A stretch of 64,000 bases of DNA from an uncultured Eubacteriales bacterium. GTDB taxonomy: Bacteria > Bacillota > Clostridia > Peptostreptococcales > Anaerovoracaceae. Location of the stretch: the NCBI GenBank assembly GCA_902795265.1, contig CADBKM010000003.1:62001-126000 (forward strand). Direction: 5' to 3'. The position numbers were made by a program, and so were the translations under genes. The notes beneath the pieces are model-generated. The model was not told where the DNA came from. It ran no database searches and saw only the letters and a program-made list of their open reading frames with translations. Shown here in pieces: positions 26,947-35,904 of the stretch (positions are counted from its first letter, which is position 1; each line of letters opens with the position of its first letter).

Positions 26947-27792
26947 TCATCGGAGTAAATATATATGATAATCATTTTCATTCTCCAGGATCATAATTCC
27001 ATAACGTATGTCCGGAATCTTTTTCTCGTGTGATAGCAATAATAATGAATCCTTTGAGTGAGCTTCAAACATATTAAATAGTTCTGCATACATATCTTTT
27101 AGATACTGTCTCAGTATAGCTATCGTGATTGATTCGGGCTCCGACACGTTAGCGTGCTTTAGTGCTTTAAGGATATCAAGTCTTACATCCTTTAATGGCC
27201 TTATACCTATTCGTGGTGGATTCCAGTTTCCCAGCAAGCTTCTTGCTATATAAGCTTTACTTCTGTCAGCCGAATCCGCGCCGTAGGCTTCCAGGCTTTC
27301 AACATAATCGATGATTTTAGCTCTATATATGCTCTTTGGAACTTCGCCCTCATTAAGCTCGAAAACAAGCTCAGGGAGCGATATTTGAGCTTCCAGGCCC
27401 TTATTATATACGATAGCTCCATCAGGGTTTGTCCCTGTATCAAAGAAGTCTTTCAATAGTTTCTTTACTTCTTCAGTAGCACATACGCGTTCCGCTCCAC
27501 TCATAGCAGTGATGAATCCCCTGATATTGAATCTAACCTTTCTTCTGGGGTCGTACTCTTCCACCTTATATAGTTTGGTAACAAGATCTGCAGGGTTTTT
27601 ATAATCTGCAATTTTTATATAGCAGCTTGGACATGTAAAGGCATCTATATCTGTTACTTCTATAGAGGCTTTTATTGGTTTGCCGCATACCGGACAACCT
27701 TTCATAAGTGGTCTTCCGTGTTTCCAGCAGACTTCTTCTGTTATCAACGGATAAGACCGACTATGAGGGTCCATACGCGATATGGCAGGCAA
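26947..27792 (-). CDS. TniQ/TnsD-like transposition protein, probably 5'-truncated
   Basis: The 281-residue frame opens with EEVCWKHGRPLMKGCPVCGKPI and then FTCPSCYIKIADY, a four-cysteine zinc finger with the C-x2-H-G/C-x2-C spacing found in TniQ/TnsD target-selection proteins of Tn7-like and Tn5053/Tn552-like elements. Family members normally have 80-100 residues before this finger; here an in-frame stop lies just upstream (27808-27810) and the only starts are a TTG at 27792 or an ATG at 27774, both without a ribosome binding site. The remaining 200 residues are mostly helical and unassigned. No tnsA, tnsB or tnsC is present, so it is probably a remnant. Family assignment is by motif only. 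Confidence 0.55.
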   Translation of the reverse strand: MPAISRMDPHSRSYPLITEEVCWKHGRPLMKGCPVCGKPIKASIEVTDIDAFTCPSCYIKIADYKNPADLVTKLYKVEEYDPRRKVRFNIRGFITAMSGAERVCATEEVKKLLKDFFDTGTNPDGAIVYNKGLEAQISLPELVFELNEGEVPKSIYRAKIIDYVESLEAYGADSADRSKAYIARSLLGNWNPPRIGIRPLKDVRLDILKALKHANVSEPESITIAILRQYLKDMYAELFNMFEAHSKDSLLLLSHEKKIPDIRYGIMILENENDYHIYLLR

Positions 27793-27856
27793 GCTGCACC
27801 GGCCGGATCAATGGTATTGATGGTGATGTCGACATGGACATCATGTATGAGAATGA

Positions 27857-28912
27857 CTAGAGCGGGAGTATCGTCCCTGCGCCCTCTTCGAGGGCTCTCA
27901 TCATGATTGCCTGTCCGACTGCTATGTCGTTGACGGATATTCCGATGTTGGAGCATACGATCAGCTCGTCATCGGACTCTCTGCCAGGCTTGGTGCCCGC
28001 GAGGATCTCGCCCGTCTGAGCGTATACGTGCGGCAGACCCTTGTCCTCTGGGAAGTACCCCATGTCCGCGAAGAGCTGGTGCTCCTCGATGCTGTCGACG
28101 ATGTATTTGTCGGCTCTGTACTGTGCCTTGAGGTCAAAGTACGTATTCATATCGCACGGCACGATCGTCTGCCCCTTGCTGATCCACTCGTCCTTGACCA
28201 CGCAGAGCGGGTCTCTCAGGATGATGGTCGCCGAGCTCATCGTCTCACACTTCTCAGCGATCTCCTGAGACGTCTCAGCCTGCACGATCTCAACGTCGAT
28301 CTCCGGCTGCACCTCTGCTATCGCCCTCTTCGCGACTTCATCATAAATATCGTAAACGTAGATCTTCTTGAGGTGCCTGAGCGTCCGCACGATGTATCTC
28401 AGATGCGCTTTGCCCTGCACCCCGCAGCCGTACATGCCAAAATACTCGGTGCCCGGCTTGAGAGCTGCCGCCGAGAGAGCCGTAACAGCAGGCGTACGCA
28501 TCTCGGTGATCCAGGTGCAGTCCATGATCGCGACAGGCACTCCTGTGGCGATGTCGTTCATCACCTGAACTCCTGTGGTCTGAGGCAGACCGTACTGTCT
28601 AGGGTTCCTCGGGAAGCATTCGATCCACTTGATGCCGGCCGCGTTCTGAGCCGGCACATACGCAGGCATGGCGTGGAAGAATACGTCCTCATAAGGATGG
28701 ATGCCTATCTTGGCAGGCATCTCGTACTCGCCCTTGCCGTGAGCTATCATGGTGTCTCTGACAATATCCAGCACCTGGTCAGGCGTCGGACCCCAGGCGA
28801 TGCATTCGTCCTTGGTCAGCCAGAGGAGCTCTTTGCCGAGCTTGAGCTTGCTTGCGAGGTAATCATGCTGCTTGTCGAATTGTTCGAGTTGTTCTTTGCT
28901 TGCCTGATACAT
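27857..28912 (-). CDS. Ornithine cyclodeaminase/mu-crystallin family protein
   Basis: 351-residue NAD(P)-dependent enzyme of the OCD/mu-crystallin family, whose members include ornithine cyclodeaminase, ketimine reductases and alanine dehydrogenases. Seen are the substrate-side segment EYEMPAKIGIHP, AMPAYVPAQNAAGIKWIECFPRNP, the dinucleotide loop YGCGVQGKAHLRY near residue 167, and a C-terminal ISVNDIAVGQAIM. It is the last gene of the long proC operon and has a clear GGAGG ribosome binding site. With proC and an amino-acid symporter in the same operon, a role in making or reducing a cyclic imino acid is plausible; the substrate is not known. Confidence 0.8.
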   Translation of the reverse strand: MYQASKEQLEQFDKQHDYLASKLKLGKELLWLTKDECIAWGPTPDQVLDIVRDTMIAHGKGEYEMPAKIGIHPYEDVFFHAMPAYVPAQNAAGIKWIECFPRNPRQYGLPQTTGVQVMNDIATGVPVAIMDCTWITEMRTPAVTALSAAALKPGTEYFGMYGCGVQGKAHLRYIVRTLRHLKKIYVYDIYDEVAKRAIAEVQPEIDVEIVQAETSQEIAEKCETMSSATIILRDPLCVVKDEWISKGQTIVPCDMNTYFDLKAQYRADKYIVDSIEEHQLFADMGYFPEDKGLPHVYAQTGEILAGTKPGRESDDELIVCSNIGISVNDIAVGQAIMMRALEEGAGTILPL

Positions 28913-28926
28913 AACGAACCTCCAGT

Positions 28927-29694
28927 CTATATGATCTCCGTCTGCAGGAAGGTATCCAGAATCCTGATATCTTCTATGTTCCTGAACTTCTTCAGCACCC
29001 TTCTTATCATGTCTCCGTAGCCCCGCCTGTCTTCCTCAGAGAACGGCAGATGGCATATGAGGAGATGACCGGGCCTCAGTATATTGTCGATGACCGTCCT
29101 CCCCCTTGTCACAGCGGCCCACGGGAAGTCCACGACAGCGACGTCTATCTTCCATCCGCCGGTCTCATCTCCGAATCCCGCCGCCTCGAGCTGCTCTGTG
29201 AGCTCGGGACATCCGAGAGCTGCGTCGCCCAGCACAAGGATATTGTGCCCTGCTCCTCCGTCCGCCGGAGATATCACGCAGGCGTAATTGTCCACGTCCG
29301 CATACTCATCGCCGTCGTGAGGCAGCCTCAGCATGGCGACCTCCAGACTTCCGGCGCGGAATCTCAGCATACCGTCCTCCGCCACCAGCTGCCTTTCGAA
29401 TCTCTTCTCAGGCAAAGCGACCACCGCATCCGGCCACTCACGCATTGCCCCGAGAGTGAGGTCGTATGAGAAATGGTCGTTGTGGCAGTGAGTGTACACG
29501 ATGGCATCCGGCTGGGTGAAGGCTTCACATTCCTTCATAGCCTCCAGCATCTCGGGCGTGATTGTCGAATATTGCTCGGTCCTGATATTGTGCAGGGCAT
29601 CTACCCACACGCGGCTCCCGTGCATGCTTACTGAAATGCCGGCATTGGCGCTGAGTGTTATCCTGCAGTTCTGATCATAATTGTTGTTGCTCAT
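28927..29694 (-). CDS. MBL-fold metal-dependent hydrolase
   Basis: 255 residues with the metallo-beta-lactamase HxHxDH motif written as THCHNDHFSYD near residue 68, followed by LVLGDAALGC carrying the metal-bridging aspartate and a late LLICHLPFSEED histidine. The shape is closest to the UlaG-like/ZipA-type small hydrolases, which include lactonases. It lies 14 bases before the OCD-family gene in the same operon. A ring-opening or ester-cleaving step in the pathway is an inference only. Confidence 0.75.
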   Translation of the reverse strand: MSNNNYDQNCRITLSANAGISVSMHGSRVWVDALHNIRTEQYSTITPEMLEAMKECEAFTQPDAIVYTHCHNDHFSYDLTLGAMREWPDAVVALPEKRFERQLVAEDGMLRFRAGSLEVAMLRLPHDGDEYADVDNYACVISPADGGAGHNILVLGDAALGCPELTEQLEAAGFGDETGGWKIDVAVVDFPWAAVTRGRTVIDNILRPGHLLICHLPFSEEDRRGYGDMIRRVLKKFRNIEDIRILDTFLQTEII

Positions 29695-29774
29695 ATTGAT
29701 ATTATAACAAAATAATCACCCCCGCGATGAGTAAAGGTCTGTTCATGGCGAGGATGATTATTATAAAGGAGTAT

Positions 29775-30578
29775 CTAACGCATTACATACATTGATTTGA
29801 TTGCGGAGTATCCTCCGTCTACCGCAAGGATCTGTCCGGTGATAGCATTGCCTGCGTCTGATGTCAGCAGATATGCCGCGCCGAGCAGCTCCTCAGGCTC
29901 GAGCCAGCGTCCAAGGGACGCAAGCGCGTATGAGGCATCCTTGTATTCCTGCGACTGATGCTCTACCATAGGCGTCCTGATGAAATAAGGAGCTATGGAA
30001 TTAACGTTGATGTTGTAAGGCGACAGTTCATTGGCGAATGTCTTCACGATCTGGTGAACAGCGGCCTTGCTCGCCTCGTAAGGCATTGAGCAGTCCATAT
30101 GGGACATGAGTCCGCCGATTGAACCGATATCCACGATCTTGCCGCCGCCCTGCTCCTTCATCACATTCGCGACCGCCTGGTTCATGTAGATAGTGCCGTT
30201 GAGATTGATATCGAGCACGAACTCGATGTCATCTGCTGTAAACTCGGTGCAGCGCTTGTTGCGCGTAACACCCGCGGTGTGCAGCAGAATATCTATGCGT
30301 CCGTACTTGTCCGCGATCTCTCTGACGACAGCGTCGACTGCTGCTTTGTCAGTGACATCTGCGATGAAGAAGTCCGCTTCGAGGCCCTCGTCATTCAGCT
30401 TGGCGATGAGATTGAGGCAGCTCTTCTCGAACACGTCGAGTAGCACTACCCTCGCGCCCTGCTTGGCATAGCCTCTCGCGAAGGCTTCTCCGACTCCGCC
30501 CGCTCCCGTGATGAGAGTGACTTTGTCAGTGAAATCAAACAGCTTATCTACTCTGGTCTCTTTAACGATAGGTTTCAT
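29775..30578 (-). CDS. Short-chain dehydrogenase/reductase
   Basis: 267-residue classical SDR. The cofactor loop is ITGAGGVGEAFARGYAKQGA near residues 22-35 with an acidic LLDVF end of the second strand, which suggests NAD(H) use. The catalytic set is present: NNA-type region as HTAGVTRN, serine in VDIGSIGG, and YEASKAAVHQ with Tyr and Lys. The N-terminal 15 residues before the fold are longer than usual. It stands between the DUF3830 and MBL genes of the operon; an alcohol intermediate may be its substrate. Confidence 0.85.
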   Translation of the reverse strand: MKPIVKETRVDKLFDFTDKVTLITGAGGVGEAFARGYAKQGARVVLLDVFEKSCLNLIAKLNDEGLEADFFIADVTDKAAVDAVVREIADKYGRIDILLHTAGVTRNKRCTEFTADDIEFVLDINLNGTIYMNQAVANVMKEQGGGKIVDIGSIGGLMSHMDCSMPYEASKAAVHQIVKTFANELSPYNINVNSIAPYFIRTPMVEHQSQEYKDASYALASLGRWLEPEELLGAAYLLTSDAGNAITGQILAVDGGYSAIKSMYVMR

Positions 30579-30593
30579 GTCCTTCCTCCGATC

Positions 30594-31439
30594 CTAGATG
30601 AAAGGTCTGTCATCAGGTCTTCTCATAAGATCTGTGATGTCCTCCCAAGGTATCAGGAGATCGATCCACATGCTCATCTTGTTGACGTAGTAGATAAAGT
30701 CAACGAGGATGGCCTCGAGATCAGCGCCCGGAGCCATCAGGAGGTCTTTGTACTTCCTGATGTCGTCTGCGCAGTCGTTCATGCCGCACCAGCCGCCGAT
30801 CTTGAAAGCATAGTAGTCGAGCAGCTTGGCTGTGAATCCGAGGTCGTAGCTCTCGCCGTTGATCACGCTCGTGTAAAGTGTGTAGACAAAGTCTGAGAGC
30901 TTGCGTGCCTCGCCGTCTGCGTTGATGACCGGGCCTCCCGGGAGTGCGATGCCGCGCTTCATGTAGACAGCCTTGATGTCCTCAGGGAGCTTGTCCCAGC
31001 CCATCTTGGTGTCAATCATGAATCCATAATCCGTGAACTCAGTCTTGCCTGAGTCAGGATCGCAGATCTCGAGCACGTCGCCCTGGCGGTATCTGCACTT
31101 CTCCATCTCAGTGATGAAGTCATCGTCCGCATAGAGCTGTCCGATTACAGTGATGCTGACCTCTTCATCCTGCAGATCTCCGTAATAGATACAGAAGAAC
31201 GCTCTGTCAGGGAAGAATGCAACGCATCCTCTGTCGATCTCCTTGAGACTCTTGCCCCCTTCGATCGGCGCCATCATAGGGACGACGCCGAACACTTCCT
31301 GCCCTGCGAATTTAGCGTAGTGGATATCCATCTTTACAGGCAGGATCTCCAGGAGACGTTTGGAGGTAATGGGTGCTTCTTCTTCAAATAACTCAAAGTA
31401 CGCAGTCTTGTCGTTGAGTTTAAGATTGATTTTCTTCAT
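30594..31439 (-). CDS. DUF3830/cyclophilin-like domain protein
   Basis: 281 residues. The first 140 resemble the cyclophilin-like DUF3830 family (EEEAPITSKRLLEILPVKMD, HYAKFAGQEVFGVVPM, CVAFFPDRAFFCIYYGD). The second half is helical with several tryptophans and cysteines (FKIGGWCGMNDCADDIRKY) and may pack on it. DUF3830 genes often lie in catabolic operons beside transporters and amidohydrolases, but no activity is established to my knowledge. Family call is by pattern memory and is moderate. Confidence 0.6.
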   Translation of the reverse strand: MKKINLKLNDKTAYFELFEEEAPITSKRLLEILPVKMDIHYAKFAGQEVFGVVPMMAPIEGGKSLKEIDRGCVAFFPDRAFFCIYYGDLQDEEVSITVIGQLYADDDFITEMEKCRYRQGDVLEICDPDSGKTEFTDYGFMIDTKMGWDKLPEDIKAVYMKRGIALPGGPVINADGEARKLSDFVYTLYTSVINGESYDLGFTAKLLDYYAFKIGGWCGMNDCADDIRKYKDLLMAPGADLEAILVDFIYYVNKMSMWIDLLIPWEDITDLMRRPDDRPFI

Positions 31440-31466
31440 AGCTGCCCATTCCTTTCTGATAACTAA

Positions 31467-31727
31467 CTATTTGCCTTCAATTCCGAGGAACTTGACTACG
31501 TCCTCCTCCTCAAAGAAATGCTTGAGAACCTTGTCATTGTTGAGATATGCCTCTCTGGCCTCGGCTCTTGCCTTCTCTCCTGTGAAGAGGAATGGATCGA
31601 GCTCCTCGCCCTTGGCGATGATCTCTTCTTTCTTGCTCTCGCATTTGAGGTCATGCATTGTAAAGTACAGGAATAATGCTGTCCATGCCAGTACAACGAT
31701 AACCATTAACCATGTCATGCCAGTCAT
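31467..31727 (-). CDS. Small single-span membrane protein, MetS-like symporter subunit
   Basis: 86 residues: one N-terminal transmembrane helix (WLMVIVVLAWTALFLYFTM) and a charged cytoplasmic tail. It lies 15 bases downstream of an NSS symporter gene. NSS transporters of this kind often need a small partner, as MetS for MetP in Corynebacterium. Position, size and topology fit that role; sequence identity was not checked. Confidence 0.65.
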   Translation of the reverse strand: MTGMTWLMVIVVLAWTALFLYFTMHDLKCESKKEEIIAKGEELDPFLFTGEKARAEAREAYLNNDKVLKHFFEEEDVVKFLGIEGK

Positions 31728-31742
31728 GTTATCACACCTCCT

Positions 31743-33200
31743 TTAAGAATCCGCTTTCTCAGGCATGCCGTCATACGGCAATCCTTTCTTACGGTCTGCA
31801 CGGTCGAATCCGATAACCACAGCCAGTGTCACAATGAGAATAACAGCGAATCCCTTCCAGCCATAGTACCATGGATTACCTTCACCGCTCATGCTCCAAG
31901 CGAAGTATACCATCAGAAATACGTTGACTACTGGTACCCAGTAGAGATACAGATATGTCATCCACTTGCCGAGGTATCCGTTGCCGTACATATTGTACTC
32001 AGCGATACGCAGGCGGTTAGCTCCGAATCTGTAACCGAAGGATATAACCTGTACAGTTACGAGGAGCGGCAGCAGGTAGCAGCCGAAGATTGTGTCAAGG
32101 CTGTCGAGTACGTATGAGCTCAGAGCAGCAGGTGTTCCGCAGATCAGCAGCAGTACAGCAGCGATGATGGTTCCCTTCTTTCTGCTCATTCCGAGTGTGT
32201 CGATGAAGAAGGATCCGATTACCTCTACCAGTACGTATGCGCAAGAGTAAGCAGCGAAGAACAGAGCAGCGAAGAACAGTACGCTGATGATGTATCCGCC
32301 GGCCATACCCTGGAATACCTTAGGCATAGCGATGTAAGCTGTCGATGATCCGAGTGTGCCGATGTTCTCTGAATTGTATCCGCTGGCGAACAGTGTCGGG
32401 ATGATAGCGAAACCAGCCATCAGAGCGAAGAATGTGTCAGCGAATCCTGTTGTCAGGTGGCCAAATCCGACGTCTGACTCTTTCTTAAGATATGACGAGA
32501 GGATCAGGTACCAGCCCCAGCCGGCGCCGAATGTGAAGTAAGCCTGTGACAGCGCACTTGTCATTGTCGAAGCTGTGAACATCTTGCCCCAGTCAGGTGT
32601 CAGGTAGTAAACGATACCGTCGATAGCACCCGGCATTGTGATAGCGCGGATAGCGCCGATAGCGATTACGATGATAGCGAATCCGCCGATGTACTTAGCT
32701 ACTCTCTCGATACCAGCCTTGATTCCGAAGTAAGGCGGGATAGCCGAGAGGATCAGGGTAACGAAGAAGATACCGAAGCAGAGCATCTTGTTGTCCATGA
32801 ATGCAGCCCATACTGACTCGGAAGACTCAGTTGCGAATGTGTTCTTGATAGCGTGTCCGAACCAGTACAGTGACTGGGATACAACTACCAGATAGTAAGC
32901 GCCGAAAAGGTTGAGTACGAGCATCATTACGCCGCCGCCTCTCAGGCCGCCGACCTTACCCATGCTTCCTACAGCATCACTGTGAGCGTACTTACCTGCG
33001 GCAGCCTCAGCTGTTACAGCAGGAAGCGATACAGTGATAATGAAGAGCAGATAAGGAACAAGGAAGGCTCCACCACCGTTCATAGCGCAACGGAACGGGA
33101 ATCTCCACATGTTGCCGATACCGATAGCAGCGAACCATGTCGTGATCAGGAATCCTATTCGGGATCCCCATGCTCCTCTTTTCTTACTTAAATCATCCAT
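31743..33200 (-). CDS. Sodium:neurotransmitter symporter (NSS/SNF) family transporter
   Basis: 485-residue polytopic protein with about 12 membrane helices. The first helix has the NSS signature GIGNMWRFPFRCAMNGGGAFLVPYL, with the unwound sodium and substrate site. Bacterial members import amino acids such as leucine, tryptophan, tyrosine or methionine with sodium. It is co-transcribed with the small subunit below it and with the dehydrogenase complex above it, so it probably brings in the substrate degraded by the operon. Codon use is strongly biased, as expected for an abundant protein. Confidence 0.9.
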   Translation of the reverse strand: MDDLSKKRGAWGSRIGFLITTWFAAIGIGNMWRFPFRCAMNGGGAFLVPYLLFIITVSLPAVTAEAAAGKYAHSDAVGSMGKVGGLRGGGVMMLVLNLFGAYYLVVVSQSLYWFGHAIKNTFATESSESVWAAFMDNKMLCFGIFFVTLILSAIPPYFGIKAGIERVAKYIGGFAIIVIAIGAIRAITMPGAIDGIVYYLTPDWGKMFTASTMTSALSQAYFTFGAGWGWYLILSSYLKKESDVGFGHLTTGFADTFFALMAGFAIIPTLFASGYNSENIGTLGSSTAYIAMPKVFQGMAGGYIISVLFFAALFFAAYSCAYVLVEVIGSFFIDTLGMSRKKGTIIAAVLLLICGTPAALSSYVLDSLDTIFGCYLLPLLVTVQVISFGYRFGANRLRIAEYNMYGNGYLGKWMTYLYLYWVPVVNVFLMVYFAWSMSGEGNPWYYGWKGFAVILIVTLAVVIGFDRADRKKGLPYDGMPEKADS

Positions 33201-33261
33201 GAGTTACTCCTCCTTTCCATATACCGATTGTATAAGTTAAAACTTGAAGTTATAACTAACG

Positions 33262-34671
33262 CTATTTCTTCCTGCGCTTAGGAGCGGCGTGGACGCATCT
33301 GCCGTACACGTCGAGAGCTGCCTCTCTCACCGCTTCTGTGACCGTAGGATGTGAGTGGATCGTCGAGATAAGTTCATCTACGGTGAGCTCAGATCCGATC
33401 GCGATAGCTGCCTCTGAAATGAGGTCTGTCGCTCTCGGTCCGATGATGTGGACGCCCAGGATCTCTCCGTACTTAGGCTCGGATATGATCTTGACCATAC
33501 CCTCTCCGCCGTTGAGGATCAGGGCCTTGCCGTTGCCCGCCATAGGGAACTTGCCGACAATATAATCTATACCCTTTGCTTTGCACTGTTCCTCTGTGAG
33601 ACCTACAGCAGCTGCTTCAGGCTCGATGTATACGCACGTAGGATTGGTCTTCTCGTTATATACAGCGTCCATGCCGCATATATTCTCAGCTGCGACTTCC
33701 CCCATTGCCGATGCTGTATGCGCAAGCTGCGCATATCCGAGCACGCAGTCTCCTATAGCGTATACTCCCGGAACGTTGGTCTGCATTCTCTCATTGACGA
33801 TGATGCGTCCTCTGTCATTGGCGATACCGCCCGCCTCAAGTTCAAGAGACGCTGTGTTGGCTCTGCGGCCGACAGCTACGAGAGCTTTGTCCGCCGTGAA
33901 CTTGACGTCTCCGTCTTTGCTGCCGCAGATGACAGCTACTCCGTCTCCGCACGGCTCCACTGACTTGACCGGACACTCCATGTGGACGTCCATGCCCATC
34001 TTGCGGATGTGCTTCATTCCGATGTCTGCGATGTCTCCATCGAGCATCGGGAGTACTGTTGAAGCGGCTTCGACTACGGTGATCTTGGTGCCGAATGCTG
34101 CGTATGCGCAGGCGATCTCAAGTCCGATGACTCCGGCGCCGATGACTATCATCGACTGAGGGAGTTCCTCGAGCGAAAGGGCTCCTGTCGAGTCGATGAC
34201 GCCCGGCGTATCAGCAAGCCCAGGGATCGGCGGCTTGGAATTGACCGATCCTGTGGCTATGATGATAGCGTCTGCCTTCATAGTCTCCTTGCTGCCGTCC
34301 GCCTTGGTCACCGAGATGGTGCCAGGTGCTGTGAACTTGGCCTCGCCGTCAACGACTTTGACCTTGTTCGCACGGAGGAGTCCGGAGACTCCCGAAGTCA
34401 GCTGTCTGGAGATGTCATTCTTGTGCTTGATGACCTGTGCAAAATTGACAGAGAATTCAGGGACATCTATACCGAGCTCTGCGCTCCTCGACCTGATATT
34501 CTCAGCGAGCTCAGCGCTTGTGAGCAGGCATTTGGTCGGAATGCAACCAATGTTGAGGCATGTGCCTCCGAGATGCTGCTTCTCTACCAGAGTCACTTCG
34601 GCTCCGAGCTGCGCGGCTCTGATCGCCGCTACGTATCCGCCCGGGCCGCCGCCGATAATAATGATCTGCAT
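33262..34671 (-). CDS. lpdA: Dihydrolipoyl dehydrogenase (E3)
   Basis: 469-residue flavoprotein that reoxidises the dihydrolipoyl arm of E2 with NAD+. N-terminal FAD loop IIIGGGPGGYVAAIRAAQLG, redox disulfide in GGTCLNIGCIPTKCL (Cys38 and Cys43), NAD domain with VIGAGVIGLEIACAYAAFG, GDCVLGYAQLAHTASA, and the C-terminal His-Glu pair in TIHSHPTVTEAVREA. It has no lipoyl domain of its own. It follows E2 by 15 bases. Confidence 0.93.
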   Translation of the reverse strand: MQIIIIGGGPGGYVAAIRAAQLGAEVTLVEKQHLGGTCLNIGCIPTKCLLTSAELAENIRSRSAELGIDVPEFSVNFAQVIKHKNDISRQLTSGVSGLLRANKVKVVDGEAKFTAPGTISVTKADGSKETMKADAIIIATGSVNSKPPIPGLADTPGVIDSTGALSLEELPQSMIVIGAGVIGLEIACAYAAFGTKITVVEAASTVLPMLDGDIADIGMKHIRKMGMDVHMECPVKSVEPCGDGVAVICGSKDGDVKFTADKALVAVGRRANTASLELEAGGIANDRGRIIVNERMQTNVPGVYAIGDCVLGYAQLAHTASAMGEVAAENICGMDAVYNEKTNPTCVYIEPEAAAVGLTEEQCKAKGIDYIVGKFPMAGNGKALILNGGEGMVKIISEPKYGEILGVHIIGPRATDLISEAAIAIGSELTVDELISTIHSHPTVTEAVREAALDVYGRCVHAAPKRRKK

Positions 34672-34686
34672 AGTTTCCCCTCTCTG

Positions 34687-35889
34687 CTACATCGCCATCA
34701 TGAATGGATGCTCGATCTTCTCCTTGAGTACCTTGAGGAATCTTCCTGCCGGAGATCCGTCTACTGCCGCGTGGTCGAAGCTCAGGCTGAGTCCGATCAT
34801 TGTGCATTCGCAGACTTCTCCGTCGCAGAGGCAGAGCTCCTTCCTCGAAGATCCGACTCCGAGGATAGCGATCTCAGGAGAATTGATGATAGGTGTAAAG
34901 TATCTGACACCTGTCGATCCTACGTTGGAGATCGTGAATGTGCCGCCGGCGTAGCTTGATGGTCCGAGCGATCCTTCTCTGCAGGCCTTGGCTGTTGTAT
35001 TGACTGCCTCGAAGAGCTCGAGAGCGCTCATGCTGCTCGCGTCCTTGATGACCGGTACCATGAGGCCGCCTGGGAGATCTACCGCGATGCCGAGGTGTAT
35101 TGCCTCGTGCAAAGTGATCATCTCTTCTGTAGACTGTCCGTTCATATACGGGCATTCCTTGAGGGCGCTTCTTACGGCCAGTGCCAGAAGTCCTGTAAGA
35201 GTGATCTTCTTGTCAGTATACTTGCACTTGAGGTAGTCCTTCATGCCGAGCATCGCGTCGATGCATACGTCGATCTGCATCGTTACGTGAGGCTTGGTAT
35301 AAGCGCTCGCGCGCATTGCTGTTCCGACAGACTTCCTCATTCCCTTGACAGGGATCTCTGTGACCGCCGCAGGTGCAGCAGGTGCTGCCGCAGGCTCTGC
35401 CGGTGCTGCAGGTGCAGCCGGAGCAGGTTCTTCTGCTGCTGCAGGCTGGCTTGCGAACTCAAGGACGTCGTCCTTACTGATGCGCTTGCCAGGATATCTT
35501 GCTGCGAGAGCATCAAGGTCGATGCCCATCTCCTTGGCCATCTTCTTGGCTACAGGGGAGATTACTGTTCTCTCCTTCTTGCCGCCCTCAGCTGCAGGGG
35601 CTGCTGCCGGTGCCGCTGGAGCTGCAGCCGTTGCTGATGCAGCTGCGCCGCTGCCGTCTCCGATGACAGCTACGGTCTTGCTGATCTCAACGTCGTCTCC
35701 CTCTTCGAAGAGGATCTGTTCGACGACACCGTCACACGGGGACTCGATACCCTGCACGACTTTGTTCGTCTCTACCTCGAGGAGCACGTCGCCCTTACTG
35801 ACCTTATCTCCTACTTTGACCTTCCACTCGGATATTACCGCCGTCTTGACGTAATCTCCGGCGAGGACCATTAAATCAACATTTGCCAT
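34687..35889 (-). CDS. Dihydrolipoamide acyltransferase (E2) of a 2-oxoacid dehydrogenase complex
   Basis: 400 residues in the order lipoyl domain (1-80) with the lipoyl lysine at residue 43 in EVETNKVVQ, a flexible Ala/Pro linker, a peripheral-subunit-binding domain (ISPVAKKMAKEMGIDLDAL), a second Ala/Pro linker, and the catalytic domain ending with DHAAVDGSPAGRFL, which holds the catalytic histidine. It transfers an acyl group to CoA. The lipoyl N-terminus (DLMVLAGDYVKTAVISEW) is unlike pyruvate dehydrogenase E2, so acetoin, branched-chain or another 2-oxoacid specificity is possible. Confidence 0.9.
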   Translation of the reverse strand: MANVDLMVLAGDYVKTAVISEWKVKVGDKVSKGDVLLEVETNKVVQGIESPCDGVVEQILFEEGDDVEISKTVAVIGDGSGAAASATAAAPAAPAAAPAAEGGKKERTVISPVAKKMAKEMGIDLDALAARYPGKRISKDDVLEFASQPAAAEEPAPAAPAAPAEPAAAPAAPAAVTEIPVKGMRKSVGTAMRASAYTKPHVTMQIDVCIDAMLGMKDYLKCKYTDKKITLTGLLALAVRSALKECPYMNGQSTEEMITLHEAIHLGIAVDLPGGLMVPVIKDASSMSALELFEAVNTTAKACREGSLGPSSYAGGTFTISNVGSTGVRYFTPIINSPEIAILGVGSSRKELCLCDGEVCECTMIGLSLSFDHAAVDGSPAGRFLKVLKEKIEHPFMMAM

Positions 35890-35904
35890 TATGTCTCCTT
35901 TCCC

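Noticed and set aside
28028..29020. A 330-codon open frame on the + strand
   Set aside because: It is antisense to the OCD-family gene and has an arginine- and histidine-rich shadow composition.
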